The translations under genes were made by a program, and so were the position numbers. This document shows, piece by piece, positions 55,287 through 63,958 of a stretch of 64,000 bases of DNA. This stretch comes from an uncultured Acetatifactor sp. (GTDB lineage Bacteria > Bacillota > Clostridia > Lachnospirales > Lachnospiraceae): NCBI GenBank assembly GCA_934394815.1, contig CAKRRD010000001.1:1-64000 (forward strand), read 5' to 3'. Position 1 is the stretch's first letter; every line of letters starts with the position of its first letter. The notes below the pieces were generated by a model, which saw nothing but the letters and a program-made list of their open reading frames with translations, did not search any database and had not been told where the DNA came from.

Positions 55287-57415
55287 TGCGTAATATCTGG
55301 AAAATATTTACCACCGATATCCGTCGGATCAGCAATAACGTAGTGGCGGTAGTCATTATCATGGGACTGAGCATTCTCCCGGCACTGTATGCCTGGTTCA
55401 ATATTTTTTCCAACTGGGATCCTTATGAACCGGCAGCCACCAGTCAGCTGAAAGTGGCTGTGGCCTCCGATGATGCCGGAGCCCAGATCATGGGACTTTC
55501 CCTGAACGTGGGAGACAGTGTGCTGGAGGCACTGGGAGCCAATACCACCATCGGCTGGGTATTCCCGGAGACCACGGAGGAAGCGCTGGAGGGTGTGAAG
55601 AACAGCGATTATTATGCGGCGCTGATCATCCCGGAGACCTTTACAGAGGAGATGCTGGGATTTCTGGACGGCGAGGTGGATCATCCCACGATCTACTATT
55701 ATGAAAATGAGAAAAAGAACGGTATCGCTCCCAAGATCACGGGCAAGGCGAAAAATGCGGTGCAGGAACAGGTAAATGCAACCTTCATCAGTACCGTGGC
55801 GGAAGCGGCCATGAAAGCGGGCAATGCGCTCTCCATGGCGAATGCTGCCGGGCAGGGCAGTGTGGAAGATTCCCTGAATAACGTGCAGGCACAGCTGCAG
55901 GACTATGTGGTCATGCTGCAGTCGTTCCAGAGCATTATGAGTTCTGCGGAGATGATCATGGAGACCAGCCAGAATATGCTGCCGGATATGGATAATATTC
56001 TGGAAAATGGGCGAAATACCATGGTGGGAATGCAGACCATGATCAATTCCAGCGTGGATGCGGTGGATGTCATGGGGGATATGGTAAGCAGCAGTATGGA
56101 CATGGTGACAGAGGCCCTGCAGTATCTGTCAGTCTTTTCCGACGGATTACTGGAGCAGATGGGCAGCAATAATGTGGGAAGCACCACGGATACGGGACTG
56201 GGCATGGCCATCGGACTGGTGCAGGGCATGCAGGCCAATATGGATGTGCTGGGAAGCCTGATCACCGGGCAGGAGGAGCAGATTCAGGAGATCAACCAGT
56301 CTCTGCAGAAGATTGAAGCGGATCTGAAACAGCTGCAGAACAGCAAGGGGGATGTAGACAATGACATCAATACCCTGCGGGTCCAGATCCGGGAACAGAT
56401 CCAGATCTGTAACAAACAGCTGAATAACCTGTTAAACGATTACAATAATAACGTCAGACCTTCCTTCCGGGCCACCGGAAAATCCATGCAGCAGGCCTTC
56501 TTAAATGCTGCAGCAATGATGAACGGCACGGATGTGAATATGGATGAGATCTCCGATATTCTGAAAGAATATCAGCAGACACTGGAGGAAGGCAATGTAA
56601 GCCTGCAGGATTCCCTGATAATTGCGCAGGAATTGCTGGACAAGGTCAGCAAAATAGCAGATAATATAAAACGGATCACCGGAGCGGATTCCTATGAGGA
56701 TATTCTGAGCGCCATGGCCGCCGATCCGACGTCTGTGGCAGAGTTCGTATCTTCTCCGGTGAAGCTGGAGACGGTACCGGTCTATCCGGTGGATCATTAC
56801 GGATCCGCGGCATCTCCTTTTTACACGATTCTGGCGATCTGGGTGGGCGCACTGTTTTTAGTAGCGATCATCCATGTGGGTGTGAAGCCCATTGATCCGG
56901 GGGATCATTACAAGACTTATGAGAGATACTTTGGCAGATATCTGCTGTTTTTCCTGATCGGACAGGCACAAACACTGCTGACGATCCTGGGGAACCTCTA
57001 TTATATTGAGATACAGTGTCAGCACAGATTCCTGTACTGGCTGGCGGCAGCCGTGGCCAGCGCGGCCTTCAGCTGTTTTATGTACTCCGTGACTTTTGCT
57101 TTCGGCAATGTGGGAGAGGCTCTGGCCATCGTGGTCATGGTCATTCAGGTAGCCGGAAGCGGCGGAACCTTCCCTATCGAGGCGCTGCCGAAGGTGTTCC
57201 AGTGGATCTATCCGTTCCTGCCGTTCCAGTTCGGCATGAAAGCCTTCAAGGAATGCATCGCGGGAATGTACGGTGTGGATTACTGGATCAATGTGGGAAA
57301 GATGGCGTTGTTTTTGGTGATCGCGTTACTGATCGGCCTGGCCCTGGAGCCGCCGTTCCGTAAGCTGAACCACATGATCGAGAAGAGCAAGGAAAAGACA
57401 GGATTGATGATCTAA
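55286..57415 (+). CDS. YhgE/Pip family membrane protein (paralogue 2)
   Basis: 709 residues, the same plan as the gene two places upstream. The first 50 residues are alike (NIWKIFTTDIRR, LPALYAWFNIFSNWDPY). A long extracellular helical region carries Met/Asn-rich stretches (QNMLPDMDNILENGRNTMVG). Six C-terminal membrane segments include ALAIVVMVIQVAGSGGTFPI. The two paralogues diverge in the middle, suggesting an old duplication and possibly a heteromeric complex. The Pip/EsaA function is not settled outside a few model species. Confidence 0.82.
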   Translation: MRNIWKIFTTDIRRISNNVVAVVIIMGLSILPALYAWFNIFSNWDPYEPAATSQLKVAVASDDAGAQIMGLSLNVGDSVLEALGANTTIGWVFPETTEEALEGVKNSDYYAALIIPETFTEEMLGFLDGEVDHPTIYYYENEKKNGIAPKITGKAKNAVQEQVNATFISTVAEAAMKAGNALSMANAAGQGSVEDSLNNVQAQLQDYVVMLQSFQSIMSSAEMIMETSQNMLPDMDNILENGRNTMVGMQTMINSSVDAVDVMGDMVSSSMDMVTEALQYLSVFSDGLLEQMGSNNVGSTTDTGLGMAIGLVQGMQANMDVLGSLITGQEEQIQEINQSLQKIEADLKQLQNSKGDVDNDINTLRVQIREQIQICNKQLNNLLNDYNNNVRPSFRATGKSMQQAFLNAAAMMNGTDVNMDEISDILKEYQQTLEEGNVSLQDSLIIAQELLDKVSKIADNIKRITGADSYEDILSAMAADPTSVAEFVSSPVKLETVPVYPVDHYGSAASPFYTILAIWVGALFLVAIIHVGVKPIDPGDHYKTYERYFGRYLLFFLIGQAQTLLTILGNLYYIEIQCQHRFLYWLAAAVASAAFSCFMYSVTFAFGNVGEALAIVVMVIQVAGSGGTFPIEALPKVFQWIYPFLPFQFGMKAFKECIAGMYGVDYWINVGKMALFLVIALLIGLALEPPFRKLNHMIEKSKEKTGLMI

Positions 57416-57443
57416 GATAATCAGAGAAGAAAGGAATCACAAC

Positions 57444-58430
57444 ATGAAGTGGGTAAAATTCAGAATAAAGACCGTGACGGAAGCGGAAGATATTATTATC
57501 AGCACCCTGTATGATCTGGGGCTGGAAGGCGCGCAGATCGAGGATAAGGTGCCTCTGACCGCCATGGAGAAGGAGCAGATGTTCGTAGATATCCTGCCGG
57601 ATGGACCGGAGGATGACGGCATTGCATACTTAAGCTTCTTTGTAGAGGAAAAAGAGGATGGCAGCCTGGAAGTGGCCGGCGTAAAGACCACCACTGAGGC
57701 CGTGCTTGCGGACGTAAAGCGGGAACTGGAGGATTTACGCCAGTTCATGGACATCGGCAAAGGCTCTGTCGTAGTGGACGAGACTGAGGATATCGACTGG
57801 ATCAATAACTGGAAACAGTATTTCCATCAGTTCTATATTGATGACATTCTGGTGATCCCTTCCTGGGAAAATATCAAACCGGAAGATACCGATAAAATGG
57901 TACTGCATATCGACCCCGGCACTGCATTCGGTACCGGCATGCACGAGACTACACAGCTGTGTATCCGTCAGCTGCGCAAGTTCATTACCCCCGAGACAGA
58001 GCTTCTGGATGTGGGAACCGGCAGCGGTATTCTGGCGATCCTGTCCCTGATGTTCGGTGCGAAGCACGCGGTGGGAACCGACCTGGACATCTGCGCGGTA
58101 GAAGCCGTGGCACAGAACTGCGAGGTCAACGGTATCGATCCGGCACAGTTCGACATGATGATCGGCAATATCATTACAGACAAAGAAGTACAGGACAAGG
58201 TGGGCTACGAGTGCTACGATATTGTAGTGGCCAACATTCTGGCAGATGTGCTGGTGCCTCTGACTCCCGTTATCGTACATCAGTTGAAAAAGGGAGGTAT
58301 CTACATCACCTCCGGCATCATTGATGACAAGGAACAGACGGTGGTAGAGGCTGTAAAAGCCGCAGGACTGGAAGTTCTGGAAGTAACTTATCAGGGAGAA
58401 TGGGTCAGCGTAACCGCAAGAAAGAATTAA
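57444..58430 (+). CDS. prmA: Ribosomal protein L11 methyltransferase
   Basis: 328-residue SAM-dependent methyltransferase that trimethylates ribosomal protein L11. The N-terminal substrate-recognition domain contains DWINNWKQYFHQFYIDD. The catalytic domain has PGTAFGTGMHETTQLC, the SAM loop LLDVGTGSGILAILSL (about 186-201) and the NANILADVL-type motif VVANILADVLVPL. GAAGAAAGGAATCACAAC precedes the ATG. It is followed 21 bases later by rsmE, the usual Firmicutes order after dnaJ. Confidence 0.96.
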   Translation: MKWVKFRIKTVTEAEDIIISTLYDLGLEGAQIEDKVPLTAMEKEQMFVDILPDGPEDDGIAYLSFFVEEKEDGSLEVAGVKTTTEAVLADVKRELEDLRQFMDIGKGSVVVDETEDIDWINNWKQYFHQFYIDDILVIPSWENIKPEDTDKMVLHIDPGTAFGTGMHETTQLCIRQLRKFITPETELLDVGTGSGILAILSLMFGAKHAVGTDLDICAVEAVAQNCEVNGIDPAQFDMMIGNIITDKEVQDKVGYECYDIVVANILADVLVPLTPVIVHQLKKGGIYITSGIIDDKEQTVVEAVKAAGLEVLEVTYQGEWVSVTARKN

Positions 58431-58451
58431 ACGCTGAAAGTAGGAGCTTTT

Positions 58452-59198
58452 ATGTATCAGTTTTTTGTAGAACCGGAGCAGATCGACGTGGCGGCAAAAA
58501 GCGTCATTATCCGGGGAACCGATGTCAACCATATCAAAAATGTACTGCGGATGCGTCCCGGTGAGGAAGTGGCTGTCAGCAACGGCATCGACGGGAAGGA
58601 ATACCGTTGCGGGATCCTTACACTGGAAGAGGATTGTGTCCGCCTGGAACTGCGCTTTATCAAGGAAGACGGCGTGGAACTTCCGGCGAAGATCTACCTG
58701 TTTCAGGGACTGCCCAAGGCCGACAAGATGGAACTCATCATCCAGAAGGCCGTGGAACTGGGCGCTTTTCAGGTGATCCCGGTGGCCATGAAACGCTGTG
58801 TGGTGAAGCTGGATGAGAAAAAGGCGGATGCGAAGATCAAACGATGGCAGGGCATTGCGGAGGCAGCCGCCAAACAGAGCAAGCGGGGTGTGATCCCTAC
58901 GGTGGCTCCGGTCATGAGTTATGCGCAGGCGGTGAAAATGGCATCGGAAATGGATCTGAAACTGGTACCTTACGAACTGGCGGAAGGAATGGAACAGACG
59001 AAACAGCTGATCGAAAGTGCAGGACCCGGTCAGAAGATCGCCGTTTTCATCGGACCGGAAGGTGGATTTGATCCGGAGGAGATCCGGCTGGCCACGGAGG
59101 CGGGCATCTTGCCCATCACGTTGGGGAAACGGATCCTGCGGACGGAAACCGCCGGATTTACGACTATCGCATGGCTGATGTATCAGCTGGAAAATTAG
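58452..59198 (+). CDS. rsmE: 16S rRNA m3U1498 methyltransferase
   Basis: 248-residue SPOUT-class RNA methyltransferase modifying U1498 of 16S rRNA. A PUA-like N-terminus (HIKNVLRMRPGEEVAVSNG) is followed by the trefoil-knot domain. The SAM site is built from VFIGPEGGFDPEEIRLA and LGKRILRTETAGFTTIAWL near the C-terminus. The spacing to prmA shows an operon. AGTAGGAGCTTTT lies before the ATG. Confidence 0.95.
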   Translation: MYQFFVEPEQIDVAAKSVIIRGTDVNHIKNVLRMRPGEEVAVSNGIDGKEYRCGILTLEEDCVRLELRFIKEDGVELPAKIYLFQGLPKADKMELIIQKAVELGAFQVIPVAMKRCVVKLDEKKADAKIKRWQGIAEAAAKQSKRGVIPTVAPVMSYAQAVKMASEMDLKLVPYELAEGMEQTKQLIESAGPGQKIAVFIGPEGGFDPEEIRLATEAGILPITLGKRILRTETAGFTTIAWLMYQLEN

Positions 59199-59326
59199 GC
59201 GGCAGACGGCACAGAGTATCTGTCTGCGGCATATTTTAATCATAAGAATATATGCAGCGGATCTCGGAAATAGAAGTACTGTGAATTTCAGAGAAAAGCT
59301 GTTTCGATAGCAAGGAGAAGAAGAGA

Positions 59327-60496
59327 ATGGAAGTCTATTTGGACAATTCCGCCACCACAAGGACATTTCCGGAAGTGGCTGAGTTGATGACGAAGATCAT
59401 GTGTGAAGATTACGGCAATCCCTCCAGCCTGCATAGGAAGGGTATGGAGGCAGAGAAATACCTCCGCTATGCCAAGGAGACCCTGGCAAGGATCCTGAAG
59501 GTGGAGGAGAGAGAACTTTTATTTACCTCCGGCGGAACGGAATCGGACAATATGGCTTTGATCGGATGTGCGCTGGCGAACTGCCGCAGAGGCAATCATC
59601 TGATCACCACACAGGTAGAGCATCCGGCCATTTTACAGACCATGCGTTATCTGGAGAGCCAGGGCTACCGTGTCACTTATCTGCCCGTGGATTCCTGCGG
59701 ACGGATCCGTCTGGAAGATCTTCGCAGAGCCATGACCCCGGAGACCATTCTGGTATCCATTATGCATACGAATAACGAGATCGGTGCCCTACAGCCCATT
59801 GAGGAGGCGGGCGCACTGATCAAACAGAGGAACCCCGATACCCTGTTCCATGTGGATGCGGTACAGGGCTTCGGCAAATCCCGGATCTATCCCAAGAAAA
59901 TGCACATTGATCTGTTGTCCGTCAGCGGACACAAGATCCACGGCCCGAAAGGGGTCGGTCTGCTGTATGTGGGAGACCGGGTAAAGATCCAGCCCATCGT
60001 ATTCGGTGGCGGGCAGCAGCAGAATCTGCGCTCCGGTACGGAAAATGTTCCCGGTATTGCAGGACTTGCCAAAGCAGCGGAAATGCTCTATAGTCATTTT
60101 GATGAGGATCATGCAAGACTCTGTGCCTGCAAGCGGAGATTCATCGAAGGCGTGGAGAGACTGGATCAGGTGAAGGTCAACGGACTTTTGCCGGAGGCTC
60201 CTTACGGGGAAGGTACGGCGGCGCATATCGTCAGTGTATCCTTTGCGGGAGTCCGGAGTGAAGTGCTGCTGCATGCACTGGAAGACAAGGGCATCTATGT
60301 CTCTGCCGGAAGCGCCTGCTCCGCCCACAAGCCGCAGCCTTCCGCCACATTGAAAGCCATCGGCGTGGATAAATCTCTGTTGGATTCCACCATAAGATTC
60401 AGTTTTTCTGTATTTACCACGGAAGAAGAGATTGACGTATGTCTTCAGGCATTGTACAATATAGTGCCTATGCTGCGCAGATACAGTCGCAGATAA
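59327..60496 (+). CDS. Cysteine desulfurase (IscS/NifS family)
   Basis: 389-residue PLP enzyme that removes sulfur from cysteine as a persulfide. The N-terminus VYLDNSATTRTFPEV is typical, and the PLP Lys is in SVSGHKIHGPKGVGLLY (about 200-216). The persulfide Cys is in YVSAGSACSAHKPQPS (about 324-339), on the long, non-SufS-type loop. Adjacent thiI, 28 bases downstream, indicates that this copy supplies sulfur for tRNA 4-thiouridine. A similar pair in Bacillus is nifZ-thiI. Confidence 0.93.
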   Translation: MEVYLDNSATTRTFPEVAELMTKIMCEDYGNPSSLHRKGMEAEKYLRYAKETLARILKVEERELLFTSGGTESDNMALIGCALANCRRGNHLITTQVEHPAILQTMRYLESQGYRVTYLPVDSCGRIRLEDLRRAMTPETILVSIMHTNNEIGALQPIEEAGALIKQRNPDTLFHVDAVQGFGKSRIYPKKMHIDLLSVSGHKIHGPKGVGLLYVGDRVKIQPIVFGGGQQQNLRSGTENVPGIAGLAKAAEMLYSHFDEDHARLCACKRRFIEGVERLDQVKVNGLLPEAPYGEGTAAHIVSVSFAGVRSEVLLHALEDKGIYVSAGSACSAHKPQPSATLKAIGVDKSLLDSTIRFSFSVFTTEEEIDVCLQALYNIVPMLRRYSRR

Positions 60497-60524
60497 GACA
60501 GTCGGGAGAAGAAAGGAAAAGAAC

Positions 60525-61706
60525 GTGTTTACATCATTTTTGATAAAATATGCCGAGATCGGCATTAAGGGAAAAAACCGTTACCTGTTCGAAGATGCTC
60601 TGGTACGCCAGATCAAATATGCTCTGAAAAAGTGTGAGGGAGAATTTCTGGTACACAAGACACAGGGCCGTATCTTCGTAGATGCAGAGTCAGAATTTGA
60701 CTATGATGAAGTGGTGGCTCATTTGCAGAGAGTCTTCGGTATCTCCGGTATCTGCCCGGTAGTGCATGTACAGGATGAGGGCTTCGAGAAGCTGTGTGAG
60801 ACCGTGATCGACTATATTGCAAAGGTATATCCGGATTGCAGCCAGACCTTCAAGGTGGCAGCGAGACGTGCCCGGAAAAATTACCCCAAGGATTCCATGA
60901 CCATCAATATGGATATGGGAGAAGCCATCCTGAATGCCTATCCCAACATGAAGGTGGATGTACATCATCCCGATATCATGCTGAACATTGAGATCCGTGA
61001 AGAAATCTATATTTACTCCGTGATCCTGCCCGGCCCCGGAGGAATGCCGGTAGGCACCGGCGGTAAGGGAATGCTGCTTTTGTCCGGCGGGATCGATTCT
61101 CCTGTGGCAGGCTATATGATCGCCAAGAGAGGCGTCAAGATCGATGCGGTATATTTCCATGCACCGCCTTACACCAGCGAGCGTGCCAAGCAGAAGGTAG
61201 TGGATCTGGCGAAGATCGTAGCCCGCTATACCGGACCAATCTATCTGCATGTGATCAACTTTACCGATATTCAGTTATATATTTATGAGAAATGTCCCCA
61301 TGAGGAACTGACCATTATCATGCGCCGTTATATGATGCGCATCGCAGAGCAGATCGCGAAGGAGACAGAGTGCCTGGGTCTGATCACCGGTGAGAGCATC
61401 GGCCAGGTAGCATCCCAGACCATGAACTCCCTGATCGCCACCAACGAAGTCTGCGAACTGCCGGTATACCGCCCGCTGATCGGCTTCGACAAGCAGGAGA
61501 TCGTGGAAGTATCCGAGAAGATCGGCACCTACGAGACTTCCATTCTGCCCTATGAAGACTGCTGTACCATCTTCGTGGCAAAACATCCTGTGACGAAACC
61601 CAACGTGAAGGTGATCCGCAGACATGAACACAATCTGGATGAGAAGATCGATGAACTGGTGAAGATCGCACTGGAGACCAAAGAACTGATCATTGCGGAA
61701 GCGTAA
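60525..61706 (+). CDS. thiI: tRNA 4-thiouridine synthase ThiI
   Basis: 393-residue tRNA sulfurtransferase. An N-terminal ferredoxin-like and THUMP domain (1-165, with EIYIYSVILPGPGGMPVGTG) binds tRNA. The PP-loop adenylation motif is LLLSGGIDSPVAGYMIAKRG (about 184-203). The protein ends near residue 393 without the C-terminal rhodanese domain of E. coli ThiI, as in Bacillus. It therefore takes sulfur directly from the neighbouring cysteine desulfurase. The start is GTG with GAAAGGAAAAGAAC upstream; no better ATG exists. Confidence 0.95.
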   Translation: MFTSFLIKYAEIGIKGKNRYLFEDALVRQIKYALKKCEGEFLVHKTQGRIFVDAESEFDYDEVVAHLQRVFGISGICPVVHVQDEGFEKLCETVIDYIAKVYPDCSQTFKVAARRARKNYPKDSMTINMDMGEAILNAYPNMKVDVHHPDIMLNIEIREEIYIYSVILPGPGGMPVGTGGKGMLLLSGGIDSPVAGYMIAKRGVKIDAVYFHAPPYTSERAKQKVVDLAKIVARYTGPIYLHVINFTDIQLYIYEKCPHEELTIIMRRYMMRIAEQIAKETECLGLITGESIGQVASQTMNSLIATNEVCELPVYRPLIGFDKQEIVEVSEKIGTYETSILPYEDCCTIFVAKHPVTKPNVKVIRRHEHNLDEKIDELVKIALETKELIIAEA

Positions 61707-61720
61707 AAGAGAAGCAAGAA

Positions 61721-61759
61721 AAATGCCTTGAGAGGATTGCGACTCTCAAGGCATTTTTA
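61721..61759 (+). terminator. thiI terminator
   Basis: TGCCTTGAGAG pairs with CTCTCAAGGCA, followed by TTTTT. It also lies past the end of the convergent HPr-like gene. Confidence 0.9.
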
Positions 61760-61796
61760 AAATCTCGTTATGTATTCGGAATTCCGAATCGGTAAC

Positions 61797-62027
61797 TTAT
61801 ACCAGATAAGGCTTTAATACTTCCAGAACCTCATCAGCGCCATCCTCTGCATGGATGTTCAGGTCGATAGGCTTGGAAAGATCCAGGCTGAAGATACCCA
61901 TGATGGACTTTGCATCAATTACGTATCTGCCGGATACAAGATCGAAATCATAATCGAACTTAGTAATATCGTTTACGAAAGATTTTACCTTATCAATAGA
62001 ATTTAAAGAAATCTGAACTGTCTTCAT
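61797..62027 (-). CDS. HPr-like protein without the phosphocarrier histidine
   Basis: 76 residues. The first half keeps HPr secondary structure but has no GLHARP loop, so there is no His phosphorylation site. The second half retains the regulatory-site motif DAKSIMGIFSLDLSKPIDLN, with Ser41 equivalent to HPr Ser46, and the end GADEVLEVLKPYLV. It could be a second HprK substrate or CcpA partner. The strong AAGGAGGTAGTCAAC ribosome site and a consensus promoter decide the start at 62027; the frame continues upstream for 23 codons across the promoter. Confidence 0.8.
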   Translation of the reverse strand: MKTVQISLNSIDKVKSFVNDITKFDYDFDLVSGRYVIDAKSIMGIFSLDLSKPIDLNIHAEDGADEVLEVLKPYLV

Positions 62028-62067
62028 GTTGACTACCTCCTTAATGTGTGTCATACCTTCTGACTTC

Positions 62068-62096
62068 ATATTAATGGCTGAACGAGCAAAAGTCAA
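62068..62096 (-). promoter_or_regulatory. Promoter of the HPr-like gene
   Basis: On the minus strand TTGACT (62096-62091), a 17-base spacer and TAATAT (62073-62068). Confidence 0.7.
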
Positions 62097-62129
62097 GACG
62101 AAAACAATACAAAAAAAGTGAGGAATCCT

Positions 62130-63590
62130 ATGAAAAGTGTAGCATTACACAACCTTGGATGTAAGGTTAATTCCTATGAAATAGAAGTAATGCAACAAAT
62201 GTTACAAGAAAAAGGTTATACTATTGTACCATTTGATGAAATCGCAGACATTTATATCGTAAATACCTGCACAGTTACCAATATTGCAGACCGGAAAAGC
62301 AGACAGATGCTTCACCGGGCAAAACAGAAAAATCCGGCGGCGCTGGTGGTGGCGGTGGGCTGTTATGTGCAGACCGGCAGAGAAGATGTGGAGCAGGATC
62401 CCTGCATCGATCTGGCCATCGGCAACAACCGCAAGAGGGATCTGGCCTCGATCCTGGAGGAATATCTGCAGGATCTGGAGCAGGAAGATGCGGTGGCGGA
62501 GAATGGGGAAACTGCCGGACATGCTGTGGACAAAACCCTGCATGACACTACTGTCATAGATATCAACCATACGGCGGAATACGAAGAAATGACCCTGAAG
62601 CATACCGCGGAACACACCCGTGCCTATATCAAGATCCAGGACGGCTGCAACCAGTTCTGCTCCTACTGTGTCATTCCCTATGCCAGAGGCAGAGTCCGCA
62701 GCCGCAGAGCGGAAGACATCATCCGGGAGATCACCGGAATGGCGCAGGCGGGCTACCGGGAGATCGTACTGACGGGTATCCATATCAGTTCCTACGGCAT
62801 TGATTTTGACGAGGAAGCCTGGAAGCGGGGAGAAAGTGTCTCTGTATTAAAAGAAGACGAGGAAAGAAGAGACTATTCCGGCAGCAGCAAGCTGATCGGC
62901 CTGCTGGAGCGGATCCATGACATTGAGGGCATTGAGCGCATCCGGATCGGTTCTCTGGAACCCCGTATTGTCACGGAGGAGACCGCCGCCAGAATGGCGG
63001 CACTGCCGAAGCTGTGCCCCCATTTCCATCTGTCCTTACAGAGTGGCTGTGATGCAACGCTGCGCCGTATGAACCGTAAATATACCTCCGAAGAATACGC
63101 GGAGAGCGTGGCGCTGCTACGCAAGGTATTCGACCACCCGGCCATCACTACGGACGTTATTGTGGGATTCCCGGGAGAGACGGAAGAGGAATTCGCCGAG
63201 ACGGTAGGCTTTTTAGACAGGATCCGCTTTTTCGAGATGCATATTTTCAAATATTCCAAGAGAGCCGGAACCAGAGCGGCGGTGATGCCGGAACAGATAC
63301 CGGATCCTGTAAAGACCGAAAGAAGTGCGGAACTGCTGGCCATGGAGAAGAAACAGTCGAAGCAGTTCCGGGCACGGTATGTGGGACGGGAAGCAGAAGT
63401 GCTTCTGGAGGAGACCAAGGAGATTGGGGGAACGGAATATCTGCTGGGACATACCAGAGACTATGTGAAGATGGCGGTTCCCGTACAGGAGAATCCCAAT
63501 ATTCTGACAAATACCGTGCTGCGGGGCAGCGTACAGGGATTTCTGACGGATGAGATTCTGTTGTTATCACCTCTTGAATTTTCAAGGTAA
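62130..63590 (+). CDS. mtaB: tRNA t6A37 methylthiotransferase MtaB
   Basis: 486-residue radical-SAM methylthiotransferase that converts t6A37 to ms2t6A37 in ANN-reading tRNAs. The UPF0004 domain has three Cys (LGCKVNSYE, NTCTVTN and VGCYVQTG). The radical-SAM cluster is DGCNQFCSYCVIPYARG, and a TRAM domain closes the protein. A charged insertion (about residues 125-160) and another near 235-255 (EEAWKRGESVSVLKEDEERR) make it longer than the 430-450 typical length. I chose ATG 62130 behind GTGAGGAATCCT; GTG 62118 is the alternative. Confidence 0.93.
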   Translation: MKSVALHNLGCKVNSYEIEVMQQMLQEKGYTIVPFDEIADIYIVNTCTVTNIADRKSRQMLHRAKQKNPAALVVAVGCYVQTGREDVEQDPCIDLAIGNNRKRDLASILEEYLQDLEQEDAVAENGETAGHAVDKTLHDTTVIDINHTAEYEEMTLKHTAEHTRAYIKIQDGCNQFCSYCVIPYARGRVRSRRAEDIIREITGMAQAGYREIVLTGIHISSYGIDFDEEAWKRGESVSVLKEDEERRDYSGSSKLIGLLERIHDIEGIERIRIGSLEPRIVTEETAARMAALPKLCPHFHLSLQSGCDATLRRMNRKYTSEEYAESVALLRKVFDHPAITTDVIVGFPGETEEEFAETVGFLDRIRFFEMHIFKYSKRAGTRAAVMPEQIPDPVKTERSAELLAMEKKQSKQFRARYVGREAEVLLEETKEIGGTEYLLGHTRDYVKMAVPVQENPNILTNTVLRGSVQGFLTDEILLLSPLEFSR

Positions 63591-63671
63591 ATGCGGTAAG
63601 ATAAGGCATAACGGAAAAATTTGCTTTTTGCCGGGGCAGCATCTGCCCCATGGCAGAAAAAAGAGGATCGT

Positions 63672-63935
63672 ATGCAGGACTTAGGAAATACACAATACTT
63701 CAAGGTAGAGACAGAACCTGAGACCGGCGTGAAGCTGGTGCTTTCTACCGTATATGAGGCACTGACGGAGAAGGGATACAACCCTGTGAACCAGATCGTA
63801 GGCTATATTATGAGCGGAGATCCCACTTATATTACCAGCCATAAGAATGCCCGCAGCCTGATCATGAAGGTAGAACGGGATGAACTGGTGGAAGAATTGC
63901 TCACAGAGTATATCAGGACCAAACACTGGAAATAA
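63672..63935 (+). CDS. ireB: IreB family regulatory phosphoprotein
   Basis: 87-residue DUF965/IreB (YrzL) protein. In Enterococcus IreB is phosphorylated on N-terminal Thr residues by the PASTA kinase IreK and limits cephalosporin resistance. The family core [20 protein letters not shown] and [20 protein letters not shown] is intact, and Thr7 is available near the N-terminus ([11 protein letters not shown]). AGAGGATCGT precedes ATG 63672; the longer frame from 63621 is leader. The order ireB-ruvX matches other Firmicutes. Confidence 0.93.
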   Translation: MQDLGNTQYFKVETEPETGVKLVLSTVYEALTEKGYNPVNQIVGYIMSGDPTYITSHKNARSLIMKVERDELVEELLTEYIRTKHWK

Positions 63936-63958
63936 TTACAACAATCAGGAGGACCCAC

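Noticed and set aside
59202..59227. Terminator after rsmE
   Set aside because: GCAGAC/GTCTGC is only six base pairs with a 14-base loop and a weak T-rich tail; too weak to call.
57735..59366. 543-codon minus-strand frame over prmA/rsmE
   Set aside because: Both plus-strand genes are unmistakable; the antisense frame lacks a ribosome site and any motif.
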